Origin: Gp6-AA40 sp963741135
GTDB taxonomy: Bacteria; Acidobacteriota; Vicinamibacteria; Vicinamibacterales; UBA2999
DNA length: 64,000 bases
Assembly (NCBI GenBank): GCA_963741135.1
Contig: CAVUHC010000006.1
Location: 496,001-560,000, forward strand
Direction of reading: 5' to 3'
The translations under genes were made by a program, and so were the position numbers. Shown here in pieces: positions 19,568-29,614 of this stretch. The notes under the pieces were generated by a model. That model had not been told where the DNA came from. It did not search any database and saw only the letters and a list, made by a program, of their open reading frames with translations. Numbering within the stretch: position 1 is the first letter of the stretch; each line of letters opens with the position of its first letter.

Positions 19568-20599
19568 TTGCTCTTCCCAACGACGCTTGTCGGCAGTTAT
19601 CCGCAGCCCGAATGGCTCATCGACCGCGCGAAGCTCGCCGGACGCTTTCCACCGCGCGTGCGCGCGAAGGAGCTCTGGCGGATTCCCGAGCCTCTGCTCG
19701 CCGAGGCGCAGAACGATGCCACGATGCTGGCCATCAAGGCACAGGAAGACGCCGGTCTCGACATCATCACCGACGGAGAAATCCGGCGCGAGAGCTACTC
19801 GAACCGCTTCGCCACCGCGCTTGAAGGCGTCGATCTCGACAACCCCGGCAGTGCCCTCGACCGCTCCGGCCATCCCAATCCTGTGCCGCGCATCGTCGGC
19901 CGGATCCGGCGGCGGCATCCCGTCGAGACGGAGGATGTGAGGTTTCTTCGCGCCCACACGAGCAAGAGAATCAAGATCACCGTGCCGGGACCGTTCACCA
20001 TGTCCCAGCAGGCGCAGAACGATTTCTACAAGAGCGTCGATGAGGCTGCGATGGACTACGCAGCCGCCGTGAACGAGGAGATCAAGGATCTGTTCGCGGC
20101 CGGCGCCGACATCGTCCAGATCGACGAGCCCTACATGCAGGCGCGTCCCGAGAAGGCGCGGCAGTACGGGCTCAACGCGCTCAATCGCGCGCTCGACGGT
20201 GTCGCGGGCACCACGTGCGTGCACATCTGCTTCGGGTACGCCGCGATCATCCACGAGCGGCCGAATGGATATTCGTTCCTTCCAGAACTGGCGGGGTGCA
20301 GCTGCCGGCAGATCTCCATCGAAACCGCGCAGTCGAACCTCGATTGTTCGGTCCTGACGTCGCTGCCCGGGAAGCAGATTCTGCTGGGCACGGTGGACCT
20401 GTCGGACATGACCGTCGAAACACCTGAGAAGGTCGCCGCTCGGATCCGGCGCGCGCTCCCATTTGTTGCGCCCGAGAACATCATTGTTGCCACCGATTGT
20501 GGGATGAAGTACCTGCCCCGCGACGTCGCCGACGGCAAGATGCGGGCGATGGTGCAGGGCGCCGCGATCGTGCGGCGTGAAGCCGGGGAGGTCCGATGA
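19568..20599 (+). CDS. MetE C-terminal-like (cobalamin-independent) methyltransferase family protein
   Basis: A 343-residue protein starting at TTG 19568 with AGGGGGG just upstream, nine bases after the isomerase stop. It resembles the catalytic half of cobalamin-independent methionine synthase: FPTTLVGSYPQPEWL, GLDIITDGEIRRESY, VPGPFTMSQQ, GADIVQIDEPYMQARPE, CVHICFGYAA, SIETAQSNLD, ILLGTVDLSDMTVET and IIVATDCGMKYLPR (zinc ligands His/Cys/Glu/Cys). It lacks the N-terminal half of MetE. Stand-alone versions are known to use other methyl donors or act on other thiols. In an aromatic operon it might take methyl groups from methoxylated substrates (speculative). Confidence 0.82.
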   Translation: MLFPTTLVGSYPQPEWLIDRAKLAGRFPPRVRAKELWRIPEPLLAEAQNDATMLAIKAQEDAGLDIITDGEIRRESYSNRFATALEGVDLDNPGSALDRSGHPNPVPRIVGRIRRRHPVETEDVRFLRAHTSKRIKITVPGPFTMSQQAQNDFYKSVDEAAMDYAAAVNEEIKDLFAAGADIVQIDEPYMQARPEKARQYGLNALNRALDGVAGTTCVHICFGYAAIIHERPNGYSFLPELAGCSCRQISIETAQSNLDCSVLTSLPGKQILLGTVDLSDMTVETPEKVAARIRRALPFVAPENIIVATDCGMKYLPRDVADGKMRAMVQGAAIVRREAGEVR

Positions 20600-21921
20600 A
20601 ACCGGTATGGCTGGCGCTTCTGATCCTTGTCATCGCTTCAGTTCCCGCTGTCTCGTGGGAGATCCCGCCCGACAACGGAACAATGGGAAGAGAAGCGATT
20701 GATGCGATTCTCGCTGGCAGCGATTATCCCGAAACCAGTACCTACACACAGGCGGTCGAGTTCATCGACTTCACGGCGAACGGACAGGATTTCACGCAGG
20801 TCGTCGTCACGCTGACGCCAGCCAGGCCCCGTTTGCGGAACGGCAAGAAGCTCGTCGTCGTCGGCGGCGAACCGGGCAGCGAATACGGCATGGACTTCGT
20901 CTCCACCATTGAAGGCAAGGAGGGTCCTGCGGTCTGGCTCGCGAAACGCGGCGTCACGTTTGTCGCCCTGACCCGAGTCGGGCGCTGGAATTTTCTCGCA
21001 CCCACCAAGGATGGTTCCTGGGAAACCGTGCCGATCGAGCAGCGAATGCCGATGTTCAGCCGCACACAGAAGGCGCATTGGCCGCAGGGCGATTACGAGG
21101 TGAGGCGCTCCGGCGTGTCCGGCGCAGTCTCCGCCAGCGTGAGCGCGATCTACCGTTTCCCGCGGAAAGGTACCGCGCTGGAAAGGCAGATGCTCGCGGC
21201 GACGCCGCGCGTGTTTGTCGAGGGATACCGCCTGGCGCTGGAGAAGGCCATTTCCGATCGGAGAGGCTCTCTCGTTTTCTTCTGGGGCATGTCGACTGGA
21301 GGCGCGAGCCTGTACCCGCTTGCCAAGTACTACACGCCGGACGGATATCTCGGCTGGGGCACAAGCTCGACTGGCCTCGCGTCTGTCAACGGCCGCACGC
21401 TCGATGGCAACTTCAACGACATCTATGAACATAGCGCGCTGCGGGTTCGCGAACGCGGCCTCGACGATTTCGAGTTCTACACCAGGAACATCGATCCCGG
21501 CACGCGGATGCAATGGTGGAAGGCCGCACAGAAAGACCCACGCTTCAAGAGCACGGAGGATGCGGCGATGCAATTCGGCGCCGCGGCACTCAGCGAGCAT
21601 GGTCTGCGTCTCTGGCACTCCGATTTCCTGCCGGCCAAGGACCGTAAGGCCGGACTTGCGGCGTTCATGCAGGCGATGTTCGAGCCGAGTTACCCGCCTG
21701 TGGAACTAAAGAACGTCCCGGTTCTCGATTTGAACGGGACTGATGATGAAGTTCTGCCCCCCTCGACCGTGGATGCCAACCGGAAGGTGATGGAGCCCTA
21801 CGCGAAACGGTATCGGGTAGGGCGCATCGCGGGACTCCATCACTATCTGTTCACCCAAGACAGCATCAAGATCGTCGGGAGCACATGGATGCGTTACATC
21901 GAGTCAGGCTATTTCGATTGA
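20596..21921 (+). CDS. Secreted alpha/beta-hydrolase-like protein
   Basis: 441 residues with a signal peptide (MKPVWLALLILVIASVPAVS). Its ATG overlaps the previous stop (ATGA), so it is translationally coupled to the MetE-like gene. Hydrolase features are KKLVVVGGEPGSEYGMD (oxyanion-side loop), the nucleophile elbow FFWGMSTGGASL, the acid NGTDDEVLPP and the base GLHHYLF. It is likely a periplasmic esterase or lipase-like enzyme. Its position suggests it releases an aromatic acid from an ester before catabolism, but no substrate can be read from the sequence. Confidence 0.72.
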   Translation: MKPVWLALLILVIASVPAVSWEIPPDNGTMGREAIDAILAGSDYPETSTYTQAVEFIDFTANGQDFTQVVVTLTPARPRLRNGKKLVVVGGEPGSEYGMDFVSTIEGKEGPAVWLAKRGVTFVALTRVGRWNFLAPTKDGSWETVPIEQRMPMFSRTQKAHWPQGDYEVRRSGVSGAVSASVSAIYRFPRKGTALERQMLAATPRVFVEGYRLALEKAISDRRGSLVFFWGMSTGGASLYPLAKYYTPDGYLGWGTSSTGLASVNGRTLDGNFNDIYEHSALRVRERGLDDFEFYTRNIDPGTRMQWWKAAQKDPRFKSTEDAAMQFGAAALSEHGLRLWHSDFLPAKDRKAGLAAFMQAMFEPSYPPVELKNVPVLDLNGTDDEVLPPSTVDANRKVMEPYAKRYRVGRIAGLHHYLFTQDSIKIVGSTWMRYIESGYFD

Positions 21922-22025
21922 CGGCGGTGTCGCCACTCATGTCATGCTGTTGAATGACCATGACCGTAGACGCGCCGAAGCGTTTCTTCGACGGCGCCTG
22001 ATCGGTGCCATGCGATACTCCTGCG

Positions 22026-23108
22026 ATGGCGGGACGTTTATCCGCGCTGCTCGACCTCATCCGACCTCGTACGATCGCGCGAGCGGTCAAGTCTGTCGAC
22101 GACCTCGCCCTCATTTCTCGTGATCTGAAACGCCTCGTCAAGCAGCTCGAACAGCGCGCCGTCCAGACGGACGCGCGAACATCCGCCCTGGAAGAACAGT
22201 GTCGGTCCCTCAGCGACGCTGTCGCGGGGCTGCGGGTGCGTGAGTCGAGGCTGCGCGCGATCTACCAGCGCGATATCGATTTGCAGACGGCCCTCGACGC
22301 GGTCGACCGCATCTTGGACGCAGCGTCAATCCGTTCACACGTCGAGCGGTCAATCGAATCGGCTCCGCTCGACCTCGAACCGTTCCCGCATCTGGTGCTC
22401 GAGGATTTGTTTCCTCAACCGTTCTACGAGGCCGTGTTGCGTGGTATTCCGCCTGTGGAGTTGTTCGACGGAACGACGAACAAGCAGCGCATCGTCGTGC
22501 CGTTCGAGATGGCGCCCGCCTTCAGCCGGCGGGTCTGGGGATTCCTGCTGCACTCGGTCGTGGACGACATCATTGGACCAGCGCTGATCCGAAAGTTCAG
22601 GCAGCCGCTCAACGAATGGCTCCAGGCAACGTGGCCGGAGCTCGCCGGCCAGTCACTCGAATCGCGCGTCAGGCTGCAGAGCACCGACGGTCGCATCCTT
22701 CTGCGCCGGCAAGGCTATCTGATTCCCCCGCATCGTGATCCGAAGTGGGGCTTCGTGACCTGTCTGCTCTACCTCGCGAGGCCAGGAGACAGCCCCACTT
22801 GGGGGACCGAGCTCTACCATGTGGATGGAGATACCGAAGCGGTCAATGTGGCGCCGCACTGGATTTGCGCTGAGCATTGCAGGCTTGCAAAGGAAGTCCC
22901 CTTTCGGCCGAACACCGCACTCGCGTTCATGAATTCGCGGGGAGCTCATGGTGCCCGGATTCCTGCAGACGCCGAGCCGCCGGATCTCGAACGATACATC
23001 TATCAGTTCCGGATCGGTCCGTCGACTGAGTCGATCCGCAGGCTTCAGGCCCTGCTGCCGAAGGATCGCCGCGAGATGTGGGCGGGCAAAGCGGTCGACT
23101 ACGCCTGA
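22026..23108 (+). CDS. 2-oxoglutarate/Fe(II)-dependent oxygenase superfamily protein
   Basis: About 360 residues. The N-terminal 100 residues are charged and helical, probably coiled coil (SRDLKRLVKQLEQRAVQTD...). The C-terminal half is a double-stranded beta helix with GYLIPPHRDPKWGFVTCLLYL (the HxD iron ligands), GTELYHV and FMNSRGAHGARIP (distal His). This combination resembles prolyl-hydroxylase-like enzymes linked to glycan or small-molecule modification. No clear ribosome-binding site precedes ATG 22026; an in-frame GTG at 22005 is the alternative. It stands alone, so the substrate is unknown. Confidence 0.75.
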   Translation: MAGRLSALLDLIRPRTIARAVKSVDDLALISRDLKRLVKQLEQRAVQTDARTSALEEQCRSLSDAVAGLRVRESRLRAIYQRDIDLQTALDAVDRILDAASIRSHVERSIESAPLDLEPFPHLVLEDLFPQPFYEAVLRGIPPVELFDGTTNKQRIVVPFEMAPAFSRRVWGFLLHSVVDDIIGPALIRKFRQPLNEWLQATWPELAGQSLESRVRLQSTDGRILLRRQGYLIPPHRDPKWGFVTCLLYLARPGDSPTWGTELYHVDGDTEAVNVAPHWICAEHCRLAKEVPFRPNTALAFMNSRGAHGARIPADAEPPDLERYIYQFRIGPSTESIRRLQALLPKDRREMWAGKAVDYA

Positions 23109-23111
23109 CCC

Positions 23112-23139
23112 GGTGCGGGTCAGAGTCACGACCCGCACC
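23112..23139. terminator. Hairpin after the oxygenase gene
   Basis: GGTGCGGGTC and GACCCGCACC form a perfect 10-bp stem around an 8-base loop three bases after the stop codon. It lies between convergent genes and is likely part of a bidirectional terminator. Confidence 0.55.
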
Positions 23140-23153
23140 AGCGCGACATTCGC

Positions 23154-23179
23154 ACGCGCCTCTGATGTCAGAGGCGCGT
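23154..23179. terminator. Second hairpin between convergent genes
   Basis: ACGCGCCTCTGA and TCAGAGGCGCGT form a perfect 12-bp stem around TG. It is 14 bases from the first hairpin. There is no T-run on either side. Confidence 0.5.
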
Positions 23180-23234
23180 TCCCGCATCGGCTCGCGGGCC
23201 CCGAGGAGTGATCATCCGCGGGGCCCACTGGTCG

Positions 23235-24057
23235 TCACTGCCACCAGATCTCGCGATGGATACGCCAGGCATCGCCGTCCTGCATCCACAGCTGGACGTA
23301 GTGGCCCTTGGTCACCTGTCCTTTGTCGGACACGTCGTACTCACCCTCGAGATGGGCGAGGTCATCCGACATATAGGCATCGGTCAAGGTCAACGTTGTC
23401 GTTGGCTTGCCGTCCCCGAAGTCCTGTTTCCAGAACGACCCGATAGCATCTTTTCCCACCACGTTACTGTTCGGGCGCGTCGAAAGCTCAGCGTCCTTGT
23501 CGTACAGCGCCATGAGGCCCGCGGCATCGCCGGCGTTGTATGCAGTCGTCCACAGTGACGCCAGGCGATTCGCTGTTTGAGGGTCGCGCTGCCGCGACGG
23601 ATCGAGTCGCCAGATTTCGTGCTGGACCTTCCACTGGCTGTCAATGCGCCTCCAGAGCTGCTGGTATTGCCCCTTCGCCAGCGTCACGCCGTCCTTGGCT
23701 GCAACCTCGTATACGCCGTCGACGTGGAGAAGGTCTCCCTGCGCGACGGAATCACCGGGAGTGATCTTGGTGACGATGCCACCGGATCCGATGTCCTCGC
23801 GCCAGTACCGACTCGATCCCGCTGCGGCCGCTAATCGCCGCTCCGCCCGGGGGCATCGAGTGCGCATCTTCCGCATAAAGTGCTGCCACGGCGGCTGCGT
23901 CGCCGGCATTGAAGGCCGTAGCCCATGTGGCAGCGAGTTGGTCGGCAGTCTCCTTATTCGCCGCTGGAGCCGCAGCGCCCCCGCAGGCCGCGAGACTGGT
24001 CCCAACAATTGCAGCCGCCACCCCGACAATGAGTCGGTTACCAAAAGTTCGGTTCAT
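23235..24057 (-). CDS. Putative lipoprotein with two NTF2/SnoaL-like domains (one frameshift)
   Basis: Starts at ATG 24057 (GGAAGGAGC upstream) with a lipobox ending LAAC, then two copies of a DUF4440/SnoaL-like domain. The first starts ATWATAFNAGDAAAVAALYAE, the second SLWTTAYNAGDAAGLMALYD; they end QQLWRRIDSQWKVQHEIW and VQLWMQDGDAWRIHREIW. A one-base gain near 23809 splits the first domain. NTF2-like domains form small-ligand pockets and are often accessory or enzymatic; no substrate can be assigned. The internal similarity shows an intragenic duplication. Confidence 0.78.
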
Positions 24058-24349
24058 CTGAGCGCTCCTTCCACGCGGCAAATGGGCCAGCTGTTTTGGC
24101 CGCTGGTACGCGCCGCGGTTCAGTGGAATTCCGCGCGCGATGGGGAATATTTCGGGCACCAGCAGGAATGCCAGTAAAAACCGTTGATACTCCACGGCGG
24201 AATGTCATGTGTTGTTGGACAAAGCATGCGGCACGCCAAGTCAGTCAGTCTCGCGCTCGATGCGATCTGACTGTCTGTGACACGCATGCAGTACGAAGCG
24301 CCGGGAGTGTCAGGGCGCTGCGACCATGCGGCGGGAAGTTGCGGCGTAA

Positions 24350-24844
24350 CTACTTCAGGAGATCGGCCACCTTGGCGATGCCCGCCTTCGAGCAGGCGTC
24401 ATCCACCTCGAGGGTGGATCCAGCGCTGCCGACTCCACCGATTGTGTCGTTGCCCACCTGGATCGGCACGCCGCCGCTCAGCGCCAGGATATCGGCGAGG
24501 TCGCGTTGAGCTGCCCGCGCGGGATCCTCTGCCGTGCGCTTCTGAAACTCCATCGTGGTGATGCGATACATCCGCGCGGTGTATGCCTTCCGCCGGGCCA
24601 TGTCGGCTGTCTGGGGAGTCGCTTGCTCGTCCCTCATGATCACCAGCACCTGACCGGCGCGGTCGACCACCGCCGCGGAGGTGTTGTATCCCTTCGACTT
24701 GCATTCCGCCAGTGCCGCTTCGGCGATCGTCTTCGCCATCGAAAGGGAGAGGTTGCGTTGCATGACGACCCCTTGCGCACCCACGCGACCAGACAAGAGC
24801 AGGGTTATGCCGATTCCGGCCAATGCCTTCAACTTGTAACCCAT
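24350..24844 (-). CDS. Exported GlcG/HbpS-like haem-binding family protein
   Basis: 164 residues from ATG 24844 with signal peptide MGYKLKALAGIGITLLLSG. The fold pattern is LSMAKTIAEAALAECKSKG, AAVVDRAGQVLVIMRDE, TADMARRKAYTARMY, a shorter insert, and GVPIQVGNDTIGGVGSAGS. It is a paralogue of 2797-3300. Family members bind haem or other tetrapyrroles or serve unknown roles in oxidation operons. It is separated by 167 bases from the divergent TIR gene. Confidence 0.83.
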   Translation of the reverse strand: MGYKLKALAGIGITLLLSGRVGAQGVVMQRNLSLSMAKTIAEAALAECKSKGYNTSAAVVDRAGQVLVIMRDEQATPQTADMARRKAYTARMYRITTMEFQKRTAEDPARAAQRDLADILALSGGVPIQVGNDTIGGVGSAGSTLEVDDACSKAGIAKVADLLK

Positions 24845-25011
24845 GAGACCTCCGTTGACTGCCGACCGCTCACGTCGTGGTGAAGGATGGTGCTCCACAA
24901 TCCCGAGCAATCCTAGTTGATCCACTAGAGCGCTGGAGGCTCGGCGTCACACGCGTGTATCCTTCGCACGATCGATCGGCCGGAGTATGCTCGAAGAACG
25001 CCGGTCAGAGG

Positions 25012-25980
25012 GTGAACGATCTGAGCCTGTCAAGTCTGGTGCTACTGGCCTTTCTGGCCGCGTCAGCAGTGTTCCTGCTGTTGGCAAGGACATTTGCCCG
25101 CAAAGCCGTGATGGAGATCTGGCTTGCGGCGCTCGCCATTGTGGTGCTCTCGTCTTCACTCCTGTGGACATTGTCCGAGCTCAGCGCGTTGCTCAATCGA
25201 ACGCCGGCGCTTATTCATGCCGGATTTGCAGGGCTGATTCTGGTGTGGGCAACCTTGCGGCGCGACACCTCCGTGTTAGGGCCTCCGGCACGCGGCACAA
25301 TCAGGTCAGGCGAGGTCTCGTGGCTCATGGCCATTCCCGGCGGCGGCGTGCTGTTGTCCCTTCCGGCGCTGTGGGACATGCCGGCTCTCTCCCCACAAAT
25401 CGTAGGCCTGCTGCAAATGACCGCGCTCGCTTCGGCGTGGCTGATGGTCATGAGGCGCGCGGATCGGTCCTCGGAACGATATGTCGCCGGGCACGAGGCA
25501 TCGCAACGGATCGTACGGATCTTTGTTTCCTATCGACGCGAGGACAGTGCCGATGTGACCGGCCGCCTCTATGACCGCCTCGTGGCACGCTTTGGGCGTG
25601 AGCGGGTATTCAAGGATGTCGACTCGATCCCGCTCGGCGTCGACTTTCGAACGCATCTCCAAGAGGTGGTCAGCGCCTGCGATGTGGTAGTGGCTGTGAT
25701 CGGAGAGCGCTGGATGTCCGTAAGGGAAGGGGAGTCTCGGCGCTTGGACGATACGAAGGACTTCGTGCGCATCGAGCTCGAAACGGCCTTACAACGGGAG
25801 ATTCCCATCATTCCCGTGTTGGTGGGTGCCGCGAAGATGCCGTCGGTGCGCGATCTCCCGCCGACGCTCGCGGCATTGGTCTATCGCCATGGCCAGTCCG
25901 TGCGGCCGGATCCCGACTTCCACCACGACATGGATCGGCTTATCCACGGGCTGGAAAACCACCCGCTCGCCTCGTCCTAG
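25012..25980 (+). CDS. Membrane-anchored TIR-domain protein
   Basis: About 322 residues from GTG 25012 (start uncertain; weak AGAGG). The first 150 residues hold four to five hydrophobic helices; from about residue 168 there is a TIR domain: IRIFVSYRREDSADVTGRLYDRL, RVFKDVDSIPLGVDF, CDVVVAVIGERWM and FVRIELETAL. Bacterial TIR domains can cleave NAD+ or scaffold signalling; in defence systems they trigger cell suicide. No recognisable defence partner (Thoeris, CBASS, Argonaute) is adjacent, so the role is open. The stop codon shares the palindrome CTAG with the stop of the convergent receptor. Confidence 0.82.
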   Translation: MNDLSLSSLVLLAFLAASAVFLLLARTFARKAVMEIWLAALAIVVLSSSLLWTLSELSALLNRTPALIHAGFAGLILVWATLRRDTSVLGPPARGTIRSGEVSWLMAIPGGGVLLSLPALWDMPALSPQIVGLLQMTALASAWLMVMRRADRSSERYVAGHEASQRIVRIFVSYRREDSADVTGRLYDRLVARFGRERVFKDVDSIPLGVDFRTHLQEVVSACDVVVAVIGERWMSVREGESRRLDDTKDFVRIELETALQREIPIIPVLVGAAKMPSVRDLPPTLAALVYRHGQSVRPDPDFHHDMDRLIHGLENHPLASS

Positions 25981-28900
25981 AAGCCCAGCTTCAGAGAAAG
26001 TTGCACGACTCGCGGGCTGGTATTGGTATCGGTGATCCGTCCGAACGTCGTGCTGTTGATATCGTAGTCGCCGACGAAAAAGTTCACGGTGTCCAGGAGG
26101 TTGAAGATATCGGCGCGGATCTGCAGCGTCGTCTCACGCCAGAGCCGGACGCGCTTCGAGAGCGACAGGTCGACGAGGAACTGTGACGGGCCATCGACGG
26201 CGAGGATCTCCAGATTCCCTACTTCGCCAGCCATCGGGTTGAAGAAAACCTGCCCGCTGAATCCGGCGGCGTTCGCCAGGCTGTCGGAGGCGACCGCGCG
26301 GCCGGTGGTCGGGTCGATCACTTTGGGATTTATCCAATAGAGGTCGCCGTTGACGTCCCGCACGCCAAGGAGATTCTTGATCTCACGCGCGCTGAGGCTG
26401 GTCTGCGCCGTTTGATTCAACGAGCGGCCCACGCGATTGAATGTGCCGCGCCCGGCCAGCAGCGAAATCGGCGACCCACTCTGCCAATGCAGGATCGGGC
26501 TCGCCTGCCATCCACCGGCCAGGGCATCCCACAGACCGCCGCGGTTCAGCCAGTGCTTGCCTCGACCGAACGGGAGCTCGACGATCGCGTTGGCGTTGAT
26601 GACGTGGGACACGTGAAACTGGGACCGTCCTTCGTCCAGTTCCGGCCGGGCGTTGTCAAGGAACGGCTCGAAGCGGACTTCCGACGTGCCTTTGGAATTC
26701 GATCGCGTGTGGGCGAGCGTGTAGTTGATCTGACCGAAGAGTCCGCCCTGCAGCCGGCGGCGCAGTTCGAGCTGCATCGCGTGGTAGTTGCTGAACCCGC
26801 CGTTGTAAATCAGGTCCGCCCCGTAAATCGCAGGGTTCCGGAAGAACGCTTGGCGGGCCTGAGCGCCGATGGTCGGGCCGGTGCCCGTCGAGTACACGTC
26901 TGCAAGAGCGGCCACCTGGCCGGTCTGAATGAAATTCCGCACCGTGGCATTCGTCAGGAATCCGCCACCGAACGTCGGAATCACCGTGAGCGGCTGGCTG
27001 CCGGAGATCGCCGGGTCGAAAGCCGGGTTGAACCCGCCTGTGGCCTGCAGCGCGAGGAAGCCGTTGCTGCGCGCGCGGAGAAAGTCCTCTTGAAAGGCGC
27101 CACGAGGGTTGATCTGGTTGACGTCGATGCCGCGCCACAGACCGCGGCCGAACGTGCCCACGTAGCGAGCCTCGCCGGCCAAGGACCCGAGAACCTCACG
27201 CGAGATGCCGACGCTGACCTGATGGACCTTCGGCTGTGTGATCTTCGGATCGATTGCGAAGGCCACTGAGGTCGGCGACACGGCGAGCTGGTCCGCGTAG
27301 GCGCGCACGCTCATGAAGGCCGGCGTCGGCACCGCTGGGATGCCCGCGACAGCGGTCGTGAACAGGTTGGTGAGCGACGTGCTCGTTTCGAGACCAGTGT
27401 TGGCTTCGGCAGCGTTCTTCCCGACTGTGATCGTTTCCTCGTTGACGAAGGTCAGGGAGTAGGCGGCGCGAATGGCTGTGCGGCCGTCCTTCAACGGATC
27501 CCATGTAAAACCCACCGCTGGCCCAAAGTTGTTCAGGTCCTTGTTGTAGAAGGCGCCGTCGACGAATGTCACGTGGCCGTTGGGATCGAGGAGCGCGTCG
27601 CGGACCGGGCGCCCGTCGAGGGCAGGCAGCATCGCCAGATTGTCGTCTTCGCGCAACGGGCTGTAGTACTCCCATTTCAGGCCGACGCGAACCGTGAGGT
27701 TGGGCTTCCAGCGCCAGTTGTCCTGAAGAAATGCTGTGGAGTTGTTCAGACTGTAGTTCGCGTTGTGCGGAATTCCCGCGATGAAGCCTGATGTGCGATC
27801 GCGGACCTCAAATGTCTGGCTCACCGAGCCGATGGTTCCGGAGAGGAACGCGAGCAAGGCGTTGGCGGACGCCAGATCGGCTGCGCTGATGCCGCCCGGG
27901 AACCGGGCCGCCGTGAGCTGGACGGCGGCCGGCGCTGCTGTGCTGAACCCGAACGCGACTGAAGGGAACCGTCCGGCGTAGTCGTACGGATTGACGCGAA
28001 TCTGCTGGAGTTGCCCACCGAACTGCAGCTCGTGGCGGCCGTGGAGCCATGAGCCGGTGTCACTGTACTGGAATGTGCGGGTGTCGCGCCCTTGCGGCTG
28101 GAACGTCGCCATGCGGTTCGTGACGAATGGCACGGAGAAGATCGCATCGTTGAAGGCCTCGTTGCTTTTGAACGCCGTCGGCGCGAGGTTGCCTCCGCCC
28201 CGTACCTCGTTCGTCATGTTCGACCGTCGCCACTGCCAGGCCGCTACGTAACGCTGGACCGTTGATGCCGTGAAGACGACCGGGCGCTCGTGGATCAAAT
28301 CGAGATCGCCCCTGTCGTCGGTTTCGCGGAACCAGGAGTAGTCCACTTCAAAGCGGTGGCGCGGCGTCGCCTCGTAGTCGACGCGTACGCCCCACTGATT
28401 CCGTTCGTTCAGATTGCGCTGCAGGAACCGGTACCCCGCGGTGTTGAGCCGTCGAGACTCAACTGAGTTGCCGACGTCGAAGTTATTCACGTTCGACGCC
28501 GCCGGAATCTTCACGAGGATGTCCCGTTGGACGACCGGGTCGAGCGGCAGCCCGGCAAGTTGCGTGACATTGGCAGCGCGGATCTGACCGTCCGCCGCCA
28601 CATACCGAAAAACGCCCTGCAGGAAATCGTCGGAGGTCGGGATGACGTTGTTCTGCGTCTCCTGGGTTCGCTGCCGCAGGCCCTCGTAGTAGGCGAAGAA
28701 GAAGAAACGGTTTCTCACGATTGGACCGCCGAGCGCGCCGCCGAACTGCTTCCGACTGAGCTCGGGTCTAGGCAGACCGCTCCGTTCGTTGAAAAACGAG
28801 TTGCTCCCGCGAGTGTTGTTGCGACCGAATCCGAAGACATCTCCCCGGAAGCGATTGGTGCCGGACGGCGTGATCAGCTCCACCGTTGTCGCGCCGCCGA

Positions 28901-29583
28901 GCGGCGTCCGCACCAGGGACCGCAGTCGTGATGGTGAACTCGCCAACTGTATCCGCCGTGGGCCGGTTCGGGACGAAGTTGAGTGCGTTCTCGCGGATGA
29001 AATTGTCCTGAATGTTGATGCCGTCCTGAGTGATCTGCGTCCAGGTTGGCCGTCCGCCGTTGATGCCGGTGGCCGTGCGGTTCGGAATCCCTGGCACGCC
29101 CGCCTGCAGCCGGATCAGCTCGATGGGGTTCCGGTCTACGAGCGGCAGATCGACGATCTGACGCTGGACGACCGTCTGCGTCACTTCCGGCGATGTCGTC
29201 TGCACGAGCGACCCGCCAGCGGTAACGTTGATCGTCTCCGCCAGCTGGCCGACTTCGAGTCGCGCGGTCAGGGAGCGCTCGGCGCCGACGTTGACCTCGA
29301 CCTCCGTGTACGTTGCGGTCTTGAAGTCGGTCAGAGTCATGGTCACGGTGTAGCGCCCCGGCTGCACCTGGGCAAACAGGAACGCGCCCGTCTCGGTCGT
29401 AATGGTCGTCTGCGTCTGGCCGGTGAGCTCGCTGGTCAGCGTGACGGTCACACCCGGCAGCACAGCGCCGGTGTTGTCGAACACGGAGCCCGCAAGCCGG
29501 CCGAATGAGGCTTGCGCCATGACCAGCGCGGACCAGAGGATCACATTCGCGAGCGCCGCGACTACTTTCTGAAAGACCCGCAC
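25977..29583 (-). CDS. TonB-dependent receptor, about 1,200 residues (one frameshift)
   Basis: Starts at GTG 29583 with signal peptide ...WSALVMAQ, a regulatory-like domain (LAGSVFDNTGAVLPGVTVTLTS) and plug motifs VDLPLVDRNPIEL and TWTQITQDGINIQDN. A one-base gain near 28920 moves the rest into the next frame: VELITPSGTNRFRGDVFGFG, LSRKQFGGALGGPIVRNRFF, a very long beta-barrel and terminal LWRETTLQIRADIFNLLD...LSLKLGF. Length 3607 bases is 3n+1. It is an outer-membrane TonB-linked channel; there is no SusD partner and the ligand is unknown. Confidence 0.88.
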
Positions 29584-29614
29584 GGCATCACTCTAGCGCT
29601 TTGACATCCACGGG

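Noticed and set aside
18452..20599. A single 715-residue fusion of maleate isomerase and MetE-like protein
   Set aside because: The isomerase has its own C-terminus and stop in the next frame, and the MetE-like part has its own ribosome-binding site, so the fusion is created by the frameshift.
25012..25980. TIR gene as part of a known anti-phage system
   Set aside because: No Sir2, Argonaute, cyclase, STING or Thoeris-like partner nearby; the neighbours are a GlcG-like protein and a TonB receptor.
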